Below, one piece after another: positions 35,264-43,252 of a DNA stretch of 64,000 bases (the first letter of the stretch is position 1; each line of letters begins with the position of its first letter). The notes beneath the pieces were generated by a model. The model searched no databases, was not told the DNA's origin, and saw only the letters and a list, made by a program, of their open reading frames with translations. The DNA is taken from assembly GCF_000175935.2 (NCBI RefSeq), contig NC_014840.1:257081-321080 (forward strand), given 5' to 3'. The position numbers and the translations under genes are program-made. Source of the DNA: Pantoea sp. At-9b. GTDB taxonomy: Bacteria > Pseudomonadota > Gammaproteobacteria > Enterobacterales > Enterobacteriaceae.

Positions 35264-35455
35264 ATGAAGCATTATGTGATTGAATTCGTCTTTAGCGCCG
35301 TATGCTTTTCCGTGTTTTGGGGTGCGGCCATGTGGTTTGCGCAGTGGAAAAAAGCAGGGATTTCATCCCGAAAAGCGCTTTGCATATCGGTAATCTCAGG
35401 TCCGCTTTTCGCATCCGGAGTTTTTCTTCTGAGGTATATCAGGCACCTTTTTTAA
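35264..35455 (+). CDS. Small inner-membrane protein, unknown function
   Basis: The 63-residue protein MKHYVIEFVFSAV... has two predicted membrane helices (about residues 5-25 and 40-58) separated by a basic loop (Q-W-K-K-A-G-I-S-S-R-K). A CAGGGAACTGAT ribosome site precedes the ATG. It probably shares a transcript with the gene at 34924; together they may form a small membrane pair. Function unknown. Confidence 0.6.
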   Translation: MKHYVIEFVFSAVCFSVFWGAAMWFAQWKKAGISSRKALCISVISGPLFASGVFLLRYIRHLF

Positions 35456-35670
35456 CACAAAAGTGCTACCGTCACCCTCTACGCCCGACCCGTTTCGGGC
35501 TATATCGTAAAAAATTGCTCTTTGCTGGTGTCGTCAGGTGCTTTATGATTTATGAATCTTTAAACAATACACCATGTATCGTAGGCATTTAATTATTGAG
35601 TCATTTTATATATGGATGTTTACCGTGTCTGGCTGAGAATGTTGACCAGAAGGTGAGTAGGGAGAGAAAA

Positions 35671-36237
35671 GTGAAAATAAATTATAATCCACCGGCGCTT
35701 GAAAGTTTAGATATCTTAGGAATCAACCTGAATCCATCTTTGATGAAGATGTTAGGTATTCATTTCGAAAAGATAAAGATCAGTAGCGACCTATACAGAA
35801 AGGTATATGAATTTTATCATGTGAATGATTTTTTTTGGAAGTCGATCTATAACGGCATGTATAGTGATCCTTTAAACGCTAGTGGTGAGTTAAAGAAAGA
35901 AGAACATTATGGCTTAAGGTTTTCTATTGTAAAAATAAAGGGTGGTGATTGCAAACACGAATACTGGATAAAGCAGTTTTCAGAAAGGCGTGCTCACGAA
36001 AATTTAAGAGGAAAATATCATTGTAATGAAGAGCAAAAGAAAAAAGTAGAAGATTTAAGAGGGAAAGGTGATGAATACTATGATTGCTTTGATATTGTTT
36101 GTTATTTGATTGACAATCACAAAAAAGACATTATTGAAATAGAGGTTTGGGATAATGATGAGAATTGTCAGGAATTCTACTTTCAAAAGGCTTTAGATAC
36201 ACCAATAATATTTCGTAAGTCTACTGGGGCAGATTGA
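35671..36237 (+). CDS. Orphan AT-rich gene, unknown cytoplasmic protein
   Basis: The 188-residue product is lysine- and aspartate-rich with no signal peptide or membrane segment. I chose GTG at 35671 because GGAGAG lies five bases before it and the frame upstream has only a TTG at 35596. Base composition is visibly more AT-rich than the flanking core-like genes, suggesting recent transfer. Regions such as Y-Y-D-C-F-D-I-V-C-Y-L-I-D and I-E-I-E-V-W-D-N-D-E are reminiscent of small effector-immunity proteins, but I cannot assign a family. Confidence 0.6.
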   Translation: MKINYNPPALESLDILGINLNPSLMKMLGIHFEKIKISSDLYRKVYEFYHVNDFFWKSIYNGMYSDPLNASGELKKEEHYGLRFSIVKIKGGDCKHEYWIKQFSERRAHENLRGKYHCNEEQKKKVEDLRGKGDEYYDCFDIVCYLIDNHKKDIIEIEVWDNDENCQEFYFQKALDTPIIFRKSTGAD

Positions 36238-36361
36238 TTTGATGATTATTTTTTGGGTGTAAAGCAATCAATGCAGGAGCATCAGCATGAGCACCGAGAA
36301 TATCTCCGACATAATTGGTGTATGTTGAACGACAGGGGGCAATTCTCGTTTGTTAACTTTC

Positions 36362-37615
36362 TCAATGAGAATTCCAGTTGATTATACGAATTGGACCCGG
36401 GTCTCCTTCATCTAACATGACCAATGTACTGACTAAAACATTGGCACGAGCACGAGGGCCAAGCCGTTCCTCCCGCTCCCATCCATTAATTTCTAATACG
36501 TTAATGATGCGAGACACATCAACCAGACATCTTATTTTATATTCAATTCCATCCATGCCGTAGGCTTTAGTCAATTCATTAAATCTGGTTACAGCCGCGT
36601 TATACCCTCTTGGTGGTGTTAAACCTGCCAGAGCGAAGAGAGATTTAACTTCAGGAAAAGAGATGTTGCGTAACAGTTCAGACGTGGGCATTTCTGGCCC
36701 CCATTTTATCAGGCCGATGCCCATCAGTTCTTCAATAATCGCTGTGTCCACAAAGTCTTCATGCAACACCGTACTTCCCGTATGCTGTGTCAGATACCAA
36801 TGAGCAGCCTCCTGAGAAACACTATTCATTATATCCGCAAGTGGGTCACGACGTGCCAGTGAGCCTCTGAGACCGAACTCCTCATTGACAAATTCTCTGG
36901 GAAGCCAGGGTTCCTCTACTTTTTCAAGGTATTGGTCCAAAAGTGGCCAGCGGATACCGCATCGGATGGCTTCGAGAATAGCTGGCCAGCGTGAGGAAAA
37001 ACCGGACTCATAAAGAAAGGACGAAAGTGCCTCTTTAAAGAAGGTGATACCTTCCTGATAGCGAGCGAAAAGCTCAATTTCGTGATCAGCCAGGTTTATA
37101 CAGAATGGCGTTAACGAGGGTGCTGGGCGAGTAGGCAAGGGTATCTTCTTCACAAAAGAGTGAGCCTGATATGGGGTCTCACGGAAAATAAAATTTTTCT
37201 GGGGCGGCCAGTTTTCAGGCCACGGATTGCAACGTAAAACGGGCGGACAGGACTTCAAAACGTTTGCTATTTCAGGAGAGGGAGTGTGTGTTTTCGCGGA
37301 AAGAATCATCTCCTCCACTTCTTCAAGAGATTTTAACGCGTCAGCATATTTAATAAGGCGATCATCTATTTCGATTTTATAGCGAGCTAACTTATCACAC
37401 TCATTATGTATTCGTGTCTGAACCGGATGGGACTGTATATCCCACCCTGAGTATTCTTGAGCCGCGATAGTGGCGGTATCATTAAGCCAGCGCTGAACCA
37501 GACGTTCCTGAAGAGGAATGCTGGCTAACCTGTGTTCGACAGCTTCACGTGCTGCCATTGCCCGGTCATATGCAAGACTCAGCGCAATAACGAACGGATC
37601 TTTTGATTTTGACAT
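36362..37615 (-). CDS. Uncharacterised 417-residue protein
   Basis: I do not recognise a family. The protein is soluble, starts with a helical segment (A-Y-D-R-A-M-A-A-R-E-A-V-E-H-R-L), contains a proline-rich linker (about 110-175) and a mixed C-terminal part ending I-R-I-I-N-W-N-S-H. No catalytic motif is evident. A CACTCACCAACGAGGAG-like stretch and GGGAGGGAAAGAACGTC lie upstream of the ATG. The next gene on the same strand (37755-38201) codes for a small membrane protein, but the 139-base gap makes co-transcription uncertain. Confidence 0.65.
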   Translation of the reverse strand: MSKSKDPFVIALSLAYDRAMAAREAVEHRLASIPLQERLVQRWLNDTATIAAQEYSGWDIQSHPVQTRIHNECDKLARYKIEIDDRLIKYADALKSLEEVEEMILSAKTHTPSPEIANVLKSCPPVLRCNPWPENWPPQKNFIFRETPYQAHSFVKKIPLPTRPAPSLTPFCINLADHEIELFARYQEGITFFKEALSSFLYESGFSSRWPAILEAIRCGIRWPLLDQYLEKVEEPWLPREFVNEEFGLRGSLARRDPLADIMNSVSQEAAHWYLTQHTGSTVLHEDFVDTAIIEELMGIGLIKWGPEMPTSELLRNISFPEVKSLFALAGLTPPRGYNAAVTRFNELTKAYGMDGIEYKIRCLVDVSRIINVLEINGWEREERLGPRARANVLVSTLVMLDEGDPGPIRIINWNSH

Positions 37616-37754
37616 GACGTTCTTTCCCTCCCTGACGGACCGACTTACTCCTCGTTGGTGAGTGTAATCTGATCTCTCGTAAAGTGCCTGTCGTGATACT
37701 GTATATCAATCAAATGATCACCTTTCTTCGCTCGAACTAAAATGAATAGGTATG

Positions 37755-38201
37755 TTAAACCGGTGGGCCAGCAAACCAGGACACGACCAGAAATAGCAAC
37801 AGGAGCGCACAGATAAGCCCGACATACAGCAAGATCGCGTAGAACGCCAACGTACTTCCACCAAACAGCATGGCACCACTGACACTCCATGCGTTCTCCT
37901 TTCGAATGCCACCGATAAAAGCGCAGAGCAGGGCAATAATTGCCATACCAATCCCTGCATTGTCGAGCAGAGCATCAATATCAGGAGCGCGTTTTTTGGC
38001 AGTTGCGGGTGGTTCTTCTCCCTTCAGGCCAGCAATAATCCCCGTTTTAACGGCAGAGACTTTGTCTGCAACGATGTGTTCAAGTGACTGTGTGGGTGAA
38101 GTGAAAGGGCCTGTGGTGAAATGGAAAACGCTGAGCATCAAAGCCACGGCACCTAAAAGCATGCCCGCTGAACTCCATTTATTTTGCGATAACGTGCTCA
38201 T
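37755..38201 (-). CDS. Small inner-membrane protein, YidI-like layout
   Basis: The 148-residue protein has about four hydrophobic segments (residues about 12-30, 84-98, 105-118 and 120-143) and a polar stretch between the first and second (T-Q-S-L-E-H-I-V-A-D-K-V to P-P-A-T-A-K-K-R). The layout is that of small hypothetical enterobacterial membrane proteins; the resemblance to YidI is only in size and topology. GGGAGGGTTA precedes the ATG. Function unknown. Confidence 0.6.
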   Translation of the reverse strand: MSTLSQNKWSSAGMLLGAVALMLSVFHFTTGPFTSPTQSLEHIVADKVSAVKTGIIAGLKGEEPPATAKKRAPDIDALLDNAGIGMAIIALLCAFIGGIRKENAWSVSGAMLFGGSTLAFYAILLYVGLICALLLLFLVVSWFAGPPV

Positions 38202-38554
38202 TAACCCTCCCTGTCATTCCAATAGGTTTTGTCGTTAAATCAGAATCTTTCATTAGCCTGTCGCATATTAATCCAAGCATGTTGATATCATACCGTACTC
38301 ACCTGTGGGATTTTAGAAAGTTTGTCCTGATTATTAATATGCGAAACAAGTATCGGAGGTGAATTATATGCCTGGACAATAATATGTTTCCGGTATTGTG
38401 GATTTTGTCCGCATTTTTCTATATCAGATGATTCCCATAGACAGGTTTCTATCATTGGTCTATCCATTCAGTTCACCCTATTTTTCCTTTTAGAGAAAAA
38501 GGCTTTTCCGCATTTATGCAATAACATCGTGATTCAGGAACAGGACGTTTACTC
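38202..38554. other. AT-rich intergenic stretch without a recognised gene
   Basis: These 353 bases separate the membrane-protein gene from the large orphan at 38555. I see promoter-like AT-rich sequence but no convincing open frame, hairpin or repeat. Confidence 0.4.
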
Positions 38555-40576
38555 ATGAAATCTCTCGTCGAAGTATATGACTTACAACAGCAAGTAAAGC
38601 GTAATTTAAGTCAAAAGAATTACCAAAACCTTGAGCGGCTGTTTGCACCGTTGGTGGGGCCGGATCTGCATAAAGTGTTGCAAATTCAGTTCCTGTTTAA
38701 CCCTCAGGTTGAAGAGGCGAATGAAATACTGCAACAACTTCATGCCTGGCAGCAGGAAATGCCGCAGAGTTATTATCCTTATGTCTTTATTGCCGGCTTT
38801 TGGTATATGACCGCTGCCAATGAGCGTGGGATACAAACTATGGACCGCGTAACTCTCGCGCAACGCCTGCGATTCAGCATTGCCAACGACCAGTTTTTTT
38901 ACTGGGCGTTGAAAACTCTTGAATTCAATCCTGAAAGTGTTGTGACCCTCAACAAGTTATTAGAGGCATCAGGCCGATTTGGTATACCTGACTGGCTTGA
39001 GTTGCCAGTCAATCAGCCGATTAGCTTCACCTGCGCGCATTACGATGGGGAGGCCAGAGAATATATATCTTCATTTGCAGGATATAGCCTTCCAGAGGGA
39101 GCGATTAACATAACGCTTTCGACACCAACTGCTGATGAAATGAGCTTCATTCCACTCTATTGGTTGAGGCACATTCTGATAACGGCACCTGAACATATTG
39201 AGTCAAGAAAAACGATTATCAGGTTTCTGTCGCCAAGATGGTATGGTGATGAAAAGTATGAAAAAGTAGATCAATTCCTGGCAAGCGATTACTGCTCAGG
39301 TTTATCTGCTTTCCAGATAAAAATATTGCATCGCGAGAAAGAATATGACCGGCTAACGGCATATAACACGCTGCCATCAATCAATCTTCGAAAAGCGCTG
39401 GAAAAGAGTGAGAAGCATTTCGCAGAACTGGTTAATGACCACCTCAGTGACGAAGAAGACTCTCTGACCCGGTTCGAATATATTGATTTCTGTTACCATA
39501 TTCTGACGACTATGCCTGACGATCGTCAGAATTCGAGAGATGCATTGGTACAAAGTATTTATCAATCATTGCATGACATTGTCAGACTGGCTTCACCCTG
39601 GATTATTTTCTATCGGGCCACTGAGGTTTTCAATGTCCTGTTCTCAATGATGAAGATTTATGAGTTTGAAGATAAGTTGAATGTCTTTGACAACCTCTCC
39701 AGACAAACGCGTTATCGCAATCTTACATCCCCGTTGGAAGTTTTATACAGCGCCCTGGCGGCAAACTTTCCCTTATCTGACGTTTTCCTTGAAACTCAAC
39801 GCGAAAGTATTGAGCGTTATTACATTTCCGCAGAACGCAATCTTGATTACGGTATGTTCAGATTGCACATTTTCATCCTGAGTAAGATGGGCTATGCTGC
39901 TTCGATAAAGCCTGTAATTGAAAAATTTGCCACTGAATATCGTGGGGTTAACGCATCCATACTGTGTTATGAAATTTATCACGGTAACACCCCGGGTCTT
40001 GCACAAATGTTTTCGGTTAATACGAATATCGATAAATCCAATATGTTCCTTGATATTGCCGTGCAGCGAAGATCTTCACAGGCGATGTTGATTAAATCGC
40101 GTGATTTAGAGACTTTGATAGAAGGTAACGATAATCCCTCAGTGAAGGCAGAATTAGCCATTGAAAGAGAGAGATTGTTAAAACTCAATATCCAGTCGGG
40201 GGATGCATTATCACAGTATGATTATGCATGTAGTTTAATTGCATCCAGTGATGAGAAGCAGATTCGCCAGGGGTTGTTTATTGAGGCCCCCAAAGTATTG
40301 CTGCAAGCGCGTGTAAGGTTGGATCAGTTGGCCTATATCGCCTATCTGTATGCTTTTTGCGCATTTAATGCTCGGGGTATGGATAAAAATCTATTTGTTA
40401 TGGATTTCTGGATCAAACAGGCGATGCAATGGGATGCAGATCCCAACTACTGGAATTTCCTTCAGAAGGTCAAAGAAGGGGTTGCCTTAAGACCTTTGTA
40501 TAATTACTACGTAAAAAGGTCTAAAAGTAAGATTTCTGAGGAAATGAAAAACATTATGGAACATGTGATTCAATAA
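38555..40576 (+). CDS. Large orphan protein, helical, possibly DUF4034-like N-terminus
   Basis: The 673-residue product is soluble, strongly helical and lacks signal peptide or membrane segments. The N-terminal third (F-I-A-G-F-W-Y-M-T-A-A-N-E-R-G and the later A-L-K-T-L-E-F-N-P-E-S-V-V-T-L) resembles DUF4034-type helical-repeat proteins; the C-terminal third has TPR/Sel1-like spacing (D-Y-A-C-S-L-I-A-S-S-D-E-K-Q-I-R-Q-G-L). The Lys/Asp/Asn content is high and the codon usage AT-leaning, suggesting transfer. It is followed 13 bases later by a 37-residue membrane peptide gene. No function assigned. Confidence 0.7.
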   Translation: MKSLVEVYDLQQQVKRNLSQKNYQNLERLFAPLVGPDLHKVLQIQFLFNPQVEEANEILQQLHAWQQEMPQSYYPYVFIAGFWYMTAANERGIQTMDRVTLAQRLRFSIANDQFFYWALKTLEFNPESVVTLNKLLEASGRFGIPDWLELPVNQPISFTCAHYDGEAREYISSFAGYSLPEGAINITLSTPTADEMSFIPLYWLRHILITAPEHIESRKTIIRFLSPRWYGDEKYEKVDQFLASDYCSGLSAFQIKILHREKEYDRLTAYNTLPSINLRKALEKSEKHFAELVNDHLSDEEDSLTRFEYIDFCYHILTTMPDDRQNSRDALVQSIYQSLHDIVRLASPWIIFYRATEVFNVLFSMMKIYEFEDKLNVFDNLSRQTRYRNLTSPLEVLYSALAANFPLSDVFLETQRESIERYYISAERNLDYGMFRLHIFILSKMGYAASIKPVIEKFATEYRGVNASILCYEIYHGNTPGLAQMFSVNTNIDKSNMFLDIAVQRRSSQAMLIKSRDLETLIEGNDNPSVKAELAIERERLLKLNIQSGDALSQYDYACSLIASSDEKQIRQGLFIEAPKVLLQARVRLDQLAYIAYLYAFCAFNARGMDKNLFVMDFWIKQAMQWDADPNYWNFLQKVKEGVALRPLYNYYVKRSKSKISEEMKNIMEHVIQ

Positions 40577-40589
40577 AGGGGATTAGCCG

Positions 40590-40703
40590 ATGTCAGTCGT
40601 TTTCTTTGTTATTTTCGTAGCAGTAATGTTCTTCTTCGTCAGGCCAAGGCTCCTGAAGGCACAAAAACAGGCTACCACGGTTATGTTACCAAGAAAGAAA
40701 TAG
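40590..40703 (+). CDS. Small single-pass membrane protein, 37 residues
   Basis: The frame ATG at 40590 to TAG at 40703 encodes MSVVFFVIFVAVMFFFVRP followed by a basic tail (R-L-L-K-A-Q-K-Q ... P-R-K-K). It has one strong hydrophobic helix with positive-inside tail, and AAAGGGG as ribosome site nine bases upstream. The short gap (13 bases) to the 673-residue gene suggests one transcript. Function unknown; a partner or toxin-like role cannot be excluded. Confidence 0.5.
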   Translation: MSVVFFVIFVAVMFFFVRPRLLKAQKQATTVMLPRKK

Positions 40704-41124
40704 TCCCTGACCGTAGCCATCGTATCACAGGCATCCGGGTAGTTACTGTTAACTGGCGGGCCCTTTATTGGTAAGGGGGCTTGCTGGTTACTTTACTGAC
40801 GGATGCTGCTGACCACGTTCGGCCAGAAACTGATTGAACGTCTGGCATGATGAAGCGCTGTCTGGAGATTTTTTTAAATCACTGACGCTCGACAGTTGTC
40901 GTGCCACAACATGAGTTCCTGGTATTGGCCACTCTCTGGCTGACCGGTAAAACCGTTAAGTGGTTTTGGATACGGCTGGTGAATTTTCGTAAGTTGACAG
41001 CAGTGATGCCTGTAGCTCCCCACTAAGTTCGGAAAAAATCAGAATCATTTTCGCAAGATTCGGGTCAGCAGCATAAAAACAGGCAAGGGGAAAATTACCT
41101 GATCAGCGTTCGGCAAATGATGCC
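40704..41124. other. Decayed sequence, no intact gene
   Basis: The stretch contains an imperfect hairpin (GTTAACTGGCGGGCCCTT against AAGGGGGCTTGCTGGTTAC, about 40748-40791) and short broken frames, and leads into a PIN-domain remnant whose in-frame upstream part is interrupted by a TAA near 41073. It looks like debris from earlier insertions. Confidence 0.4.
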
Positions 41125-41235
41125 ATGATTGCCGCAACTGCATACCGACATGACATGACTGTCGTTACCTGGAATGTGAAAGATTTCGAAGAATTAGGCG
41201 TTAAGTTGCTTAATCCGTGGGAGTGGCATCCGTAA
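41125..41235 (+). pseudogene. C-terminal remnant of a PIN-domain (VapC/FitB-type) toxin gene
   Basis: The frame reads M-I-A-A-T-A-Y-R-H-D-M-T-V-V-T-W-N-V-K-D-F followed by E-E-L-G-V-K-L-L-N-P-W-E, the well-known end of FitB/VapC-type PIN RNases (D-x-x-I-A-A-T-A ... T-x-N-V-K-D-F). The same frame continues upstream for about 16 codons to a stop near 41073, so the first two thirds, including the first acidic residues, are missing. No matching antitoxin gene is seen nearby. It is a relic. Confidence 0.75.
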
Positions 41236-41359
41236 AGCCTTTGCAGTGTTCTGTATTTAAGGTTAATTAAAAGAATTGTATCAATTTCCCCCACACTTTG
41301 GCATGCTGTCCGGTTGGGTTGTTCCCGGCCGCTCACGCGCTTATCGGTTGGGGATTTCT

Positions 41360-42013
41360 ATGCCATATCAACGTAAACATCGTCCTTTTACTTCCTTATC
41401 CCGACGCAGTCGTCGTCGGAAAGTTATTCAGCTTAAAAATCGCATCCATCAGGAACGCCATCGCTGTGGCGGAGTATTCTACGACGAGTGTGATTTCTCC
41501 CGTTATGGAGAAGGTTCGGCATATGTCTGGGAATGGAGTGACATCTTTTTCGTCGGGTTAGCGCCTGATGTTTTCTGGAATGCCGAGATCATCACTGCTG
41601 AACTGGCTTTAAGAGATGCGATAGAGTCTCGTACTTTTGAGAAAGCTTCTTCTCTGTTGAATGAACAGGAGCGTCAGCAGGAATTTAGAATGGAGACTCG
41701 ACCCAATTTCAATGCGAAAGGGAAAATTGTCAGTCACACACTGATTAGGCAGCAAGAGCAAGAATATTCGATCTTCGATGGTCTTACATTTTCGCAGTAT
41801 GTCCAAAAGTGTGAAGGGGAAATGACTCGCGATGTTCCCATTATCTGCCGGGGATATCAGTACTTACCCGGATATGTGTATGGGCGGGGGCTTCGTATCA
41901 TTGTTGATGCTCCTTCATTAAGCCTGCAGGTTATTGAAGCAGCGATAGCTGATTTTCGTGCACGAGGTGAGGTCGAATGGTGTTCTGCAGAACCCGTAGT
42001 ATTTAAACCATAG
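41360..42013 (+). CDS. Orphan protein, arginine-rich N-terminus
   Basis: The 217-residue product starts MPYQRKHRPF and has a strongly basic N-terminus (S-R-R-S-R-R-R-K-V). It also has a middle segment E-W-S-D-I-F-F-V-G-L-A-P-D-V-F-W-N-A-E-I and an internal R-Q-Q-E-Q-E-Y-S-I-F-D-G region. GGTTGGGGA supplies the ribosome site for the ATG at 41360; the longer frame from 41276 has none. I do not recognise the family. The position between a toxin relic and an IS remnant points to a mobile-region cargo gene. Confidence 0.6.
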   Translation: MPYQRKHRPFTSLSRRSRRRKVIQLKNRIHQERHRCGGVFYDECDFSRYGEGSAYVWEWSDIFFVGLAPDVFWNAEIITAELALRDAIESRTFEKASSLLNEQERQQEFRMETRPNFNAKGKIVSHTLIRQQEQEYSIFDGLTFSQYVQKCEGEMTRDVPIICRGYQYLPGYVYGRGLRIIVDAPSLSLQVIEAAIADFRARGEVEWCSAEPVVFKP

Positions 42014-42075
42014 CTGCTGAGCTCGGTGTTCAGGCATATATGCCGTTAAAAACGCAGGGACTCGCATGATTTGCC

Positions 42076-42447
42076 TTGCTGGGTGCTAACCATATTGCCA
42101 GACAGCTGTTGAACCAGTATGACTCCAGTCCCAGTCTATCACCGACATTAATTCTGGCTCAGTTCCGGAAGGGCAGTCAGTACGGCAGCGATGACTGGCA
42201 GCGGTTCTGCCGGGCCCATAACCTGTCGCCGAGCATGAGCCGTCGCGGCAACTGCTGGGATAATGCGGTAGCAGAATCGTTCTTCAGCTCGCTTAAAAAG
42301 GAGCGCATCAGAAAGCGGATATACAAAACCCGGGACATGGCCCGGGCGGATATCTTCGATTACATTGAAACGTTCTACAACCGGACCCGGCGGCACAGCC
42401 ATCTGGGTGGCGTCAGTCCGGGGGCCTTCGAAAAGGCCTCGTCGTGA
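42076..42447 (+). pseudogene. IS3-family transposase OrfB, C-terminal fragment
   Basis: The 123 codons match the end of an IS3-family DDE transposase: G-S-Q-Y-G-S-D-D-W-Q-R-F, S-M-S-R-R-G-N-C-W-D-N-A-V-A-E-S-F-F-S-S-L-K with the catalytic Glu, and F-Y-N-R-T-R-R-H-S-H-L-G. The expected H-S-D-R-G block at its start is spoiled (Q-F-R-K-G), and the first half and OrfA are absent, so the element cannot move by itself. It marks an old insertion at the edge of the nif region. Confidence 0.88.
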
Positions 42448-42482
42448 GGACAGAGACTGTCTGTGGAAACGGGGTCACTCCA
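42076..42482 (+). mobile_element. Truncated IS3-family element with probable right end
   Basis: The transposase fragment is followed by GTGGAAACGGGGTCACTCCA (42463-42482), whose reverse complement (TGGAGTGACCCCGTTTCC...) has the look of an IS3-family terminal repeat. No left end was found, so only the right part of the element survives. Confidence 0.6.
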
Positions 42483-42483
42483 G

Positions 42484-42618
42484 CTAAGCCCGGAAGATGC
42501 TGAAGGGAATGTGGTTAATGAAGCACGGGTAGAGCTATCGCGTCTGCTGCCTTTAATGAAAGTCATGTTTGTAGCGTCAAACGTCAACCTTGCAATAAGG
42601 TTACATGAATACTACTAA
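42484..42618 (+). pseudogene. C-terminal remnant of an unidentified gene beside the IS end
   Basis: An open frame of 44 codons begins at the IS edge and reads L-S-P-E-D-A-E-G-N-V-V-N-E-A-R-V-E-L-S followed by a helical end with L-A-I-R-L-H-E-Y-Y. No start codon or ribosome site precedes it. It is probably the tail of a gene disrupted by the IS; the stop codon lies inside the first inverted repeat of the AbiE promoter region. Confidence 0.4.
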
Positions 42619-42694
42619 TTGGTGGTATTCATGTGTATTTGACGGGTTTTGCGAATTCAGGTATACATGAATACTAAACTTATGTGGTATTCAC
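42603..42694. promoter_or_regulatory. Two inverted repeats in the abiE promoter
   Basis: IR1 is ACATGAATAC (42603-42612) with GTATTCATGT (42625-42634), a perfect ten-base repeat. IR2 is ACATGAATAC (42665-42674) with GTATTCAC (42687-42694), nearly the same sequence. Their left arms are identical and lie 62 bases apart. AbiEi antitoxins are known to bind paired inverted repeats in their own promoter and repress it, which fits well. Confidence 0.75.
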
Positions 42695-42706
42695 GGGAAC
42701 TTATCG

Positions 42707-43252
42707 ATGGACAGAATGACTGCTATTGAACGCTTTAACGCCTTCGATAAGAAAGGGCGTTATGTCTTCACTACTCGTGATCTGGCCAAAATTTTCCATG
42801 AAGACAGTCCTAAGACATTGAATGCAGGACTGAATCGTCTGGTTAAGGATGGCATCCTTTCTCGAGCCATTCGTGGTGTATATGTTTACGCCCATGCCAG
42901 AAGTAAAGATGCCTACACACTTGAGCGCATTGTTCTGGCACTGCGCCGGGGAGAGTATAACTATCTCAGCCTCGAATCAGCGTTATCAGCGTATGGTGTC
43001 ATCTCCCAAATCCCCATTGGCCGCATCACGGTGATGACAACCGGACGCTCAGAAGAACATAAAACCCCTTTCGGGGTGATTGAGTTCACCCATACTAAAC
43101 GTTCTCCTGAACAGATTTTACGGGATACTTATATGGGGGACTCGCCGCTGCGGCAGGCGACGATGGCAGCTGCAGCAAGGGATTTGCGCCGTGTCGGGCG
43201 TAACACGCATCTGATCGATGAATCGGAGTTGAACCGTGAATCAGAAAGTTAA
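42707..43252 (+). CDS. abiEi: AbiEi-type antitoxin/repressor
   Basis: The 181-residue protein has an N-terminal winged helix (about residues 5-70; F-T-T-R-D-L-A-K-I-F and S-R-A-I-R-G-V-Y-V-Y) and the AbiEi C-terminal domain (Y-L-S-L-E-S-A-L-S-A-Y-G-V-I-S-Q-I at about 86-102). It neutralises the AbiEii toxin and represses the operon. The last 17 bases overlap the toxin gene, giving coupled translation. Two inverted repeats lie immediately upstream. Confidence 0.9.
   Translation: MDRMTAIERFNAFDKKGRYVFTTRDLAKIFHEDSPKTLNAGLNRLVKDGILSRAIRGVYVYAHARSKDAYTLERIVLALRRGEYNYLSLESALSAYGVISQIPIGRITVMTTGRSEEHKTPFGVIEFTHTKRSPEQILRDTYMGDSPLRQATMAAAARDLRRVGRNTHLIDESELNRESES

Noticed and set aside
40748..40791. 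MITE or terminator at an imperfect hairpin
   Set aside because: The arms pair only with gaps and several wobbles, and there are no flanking duplications.
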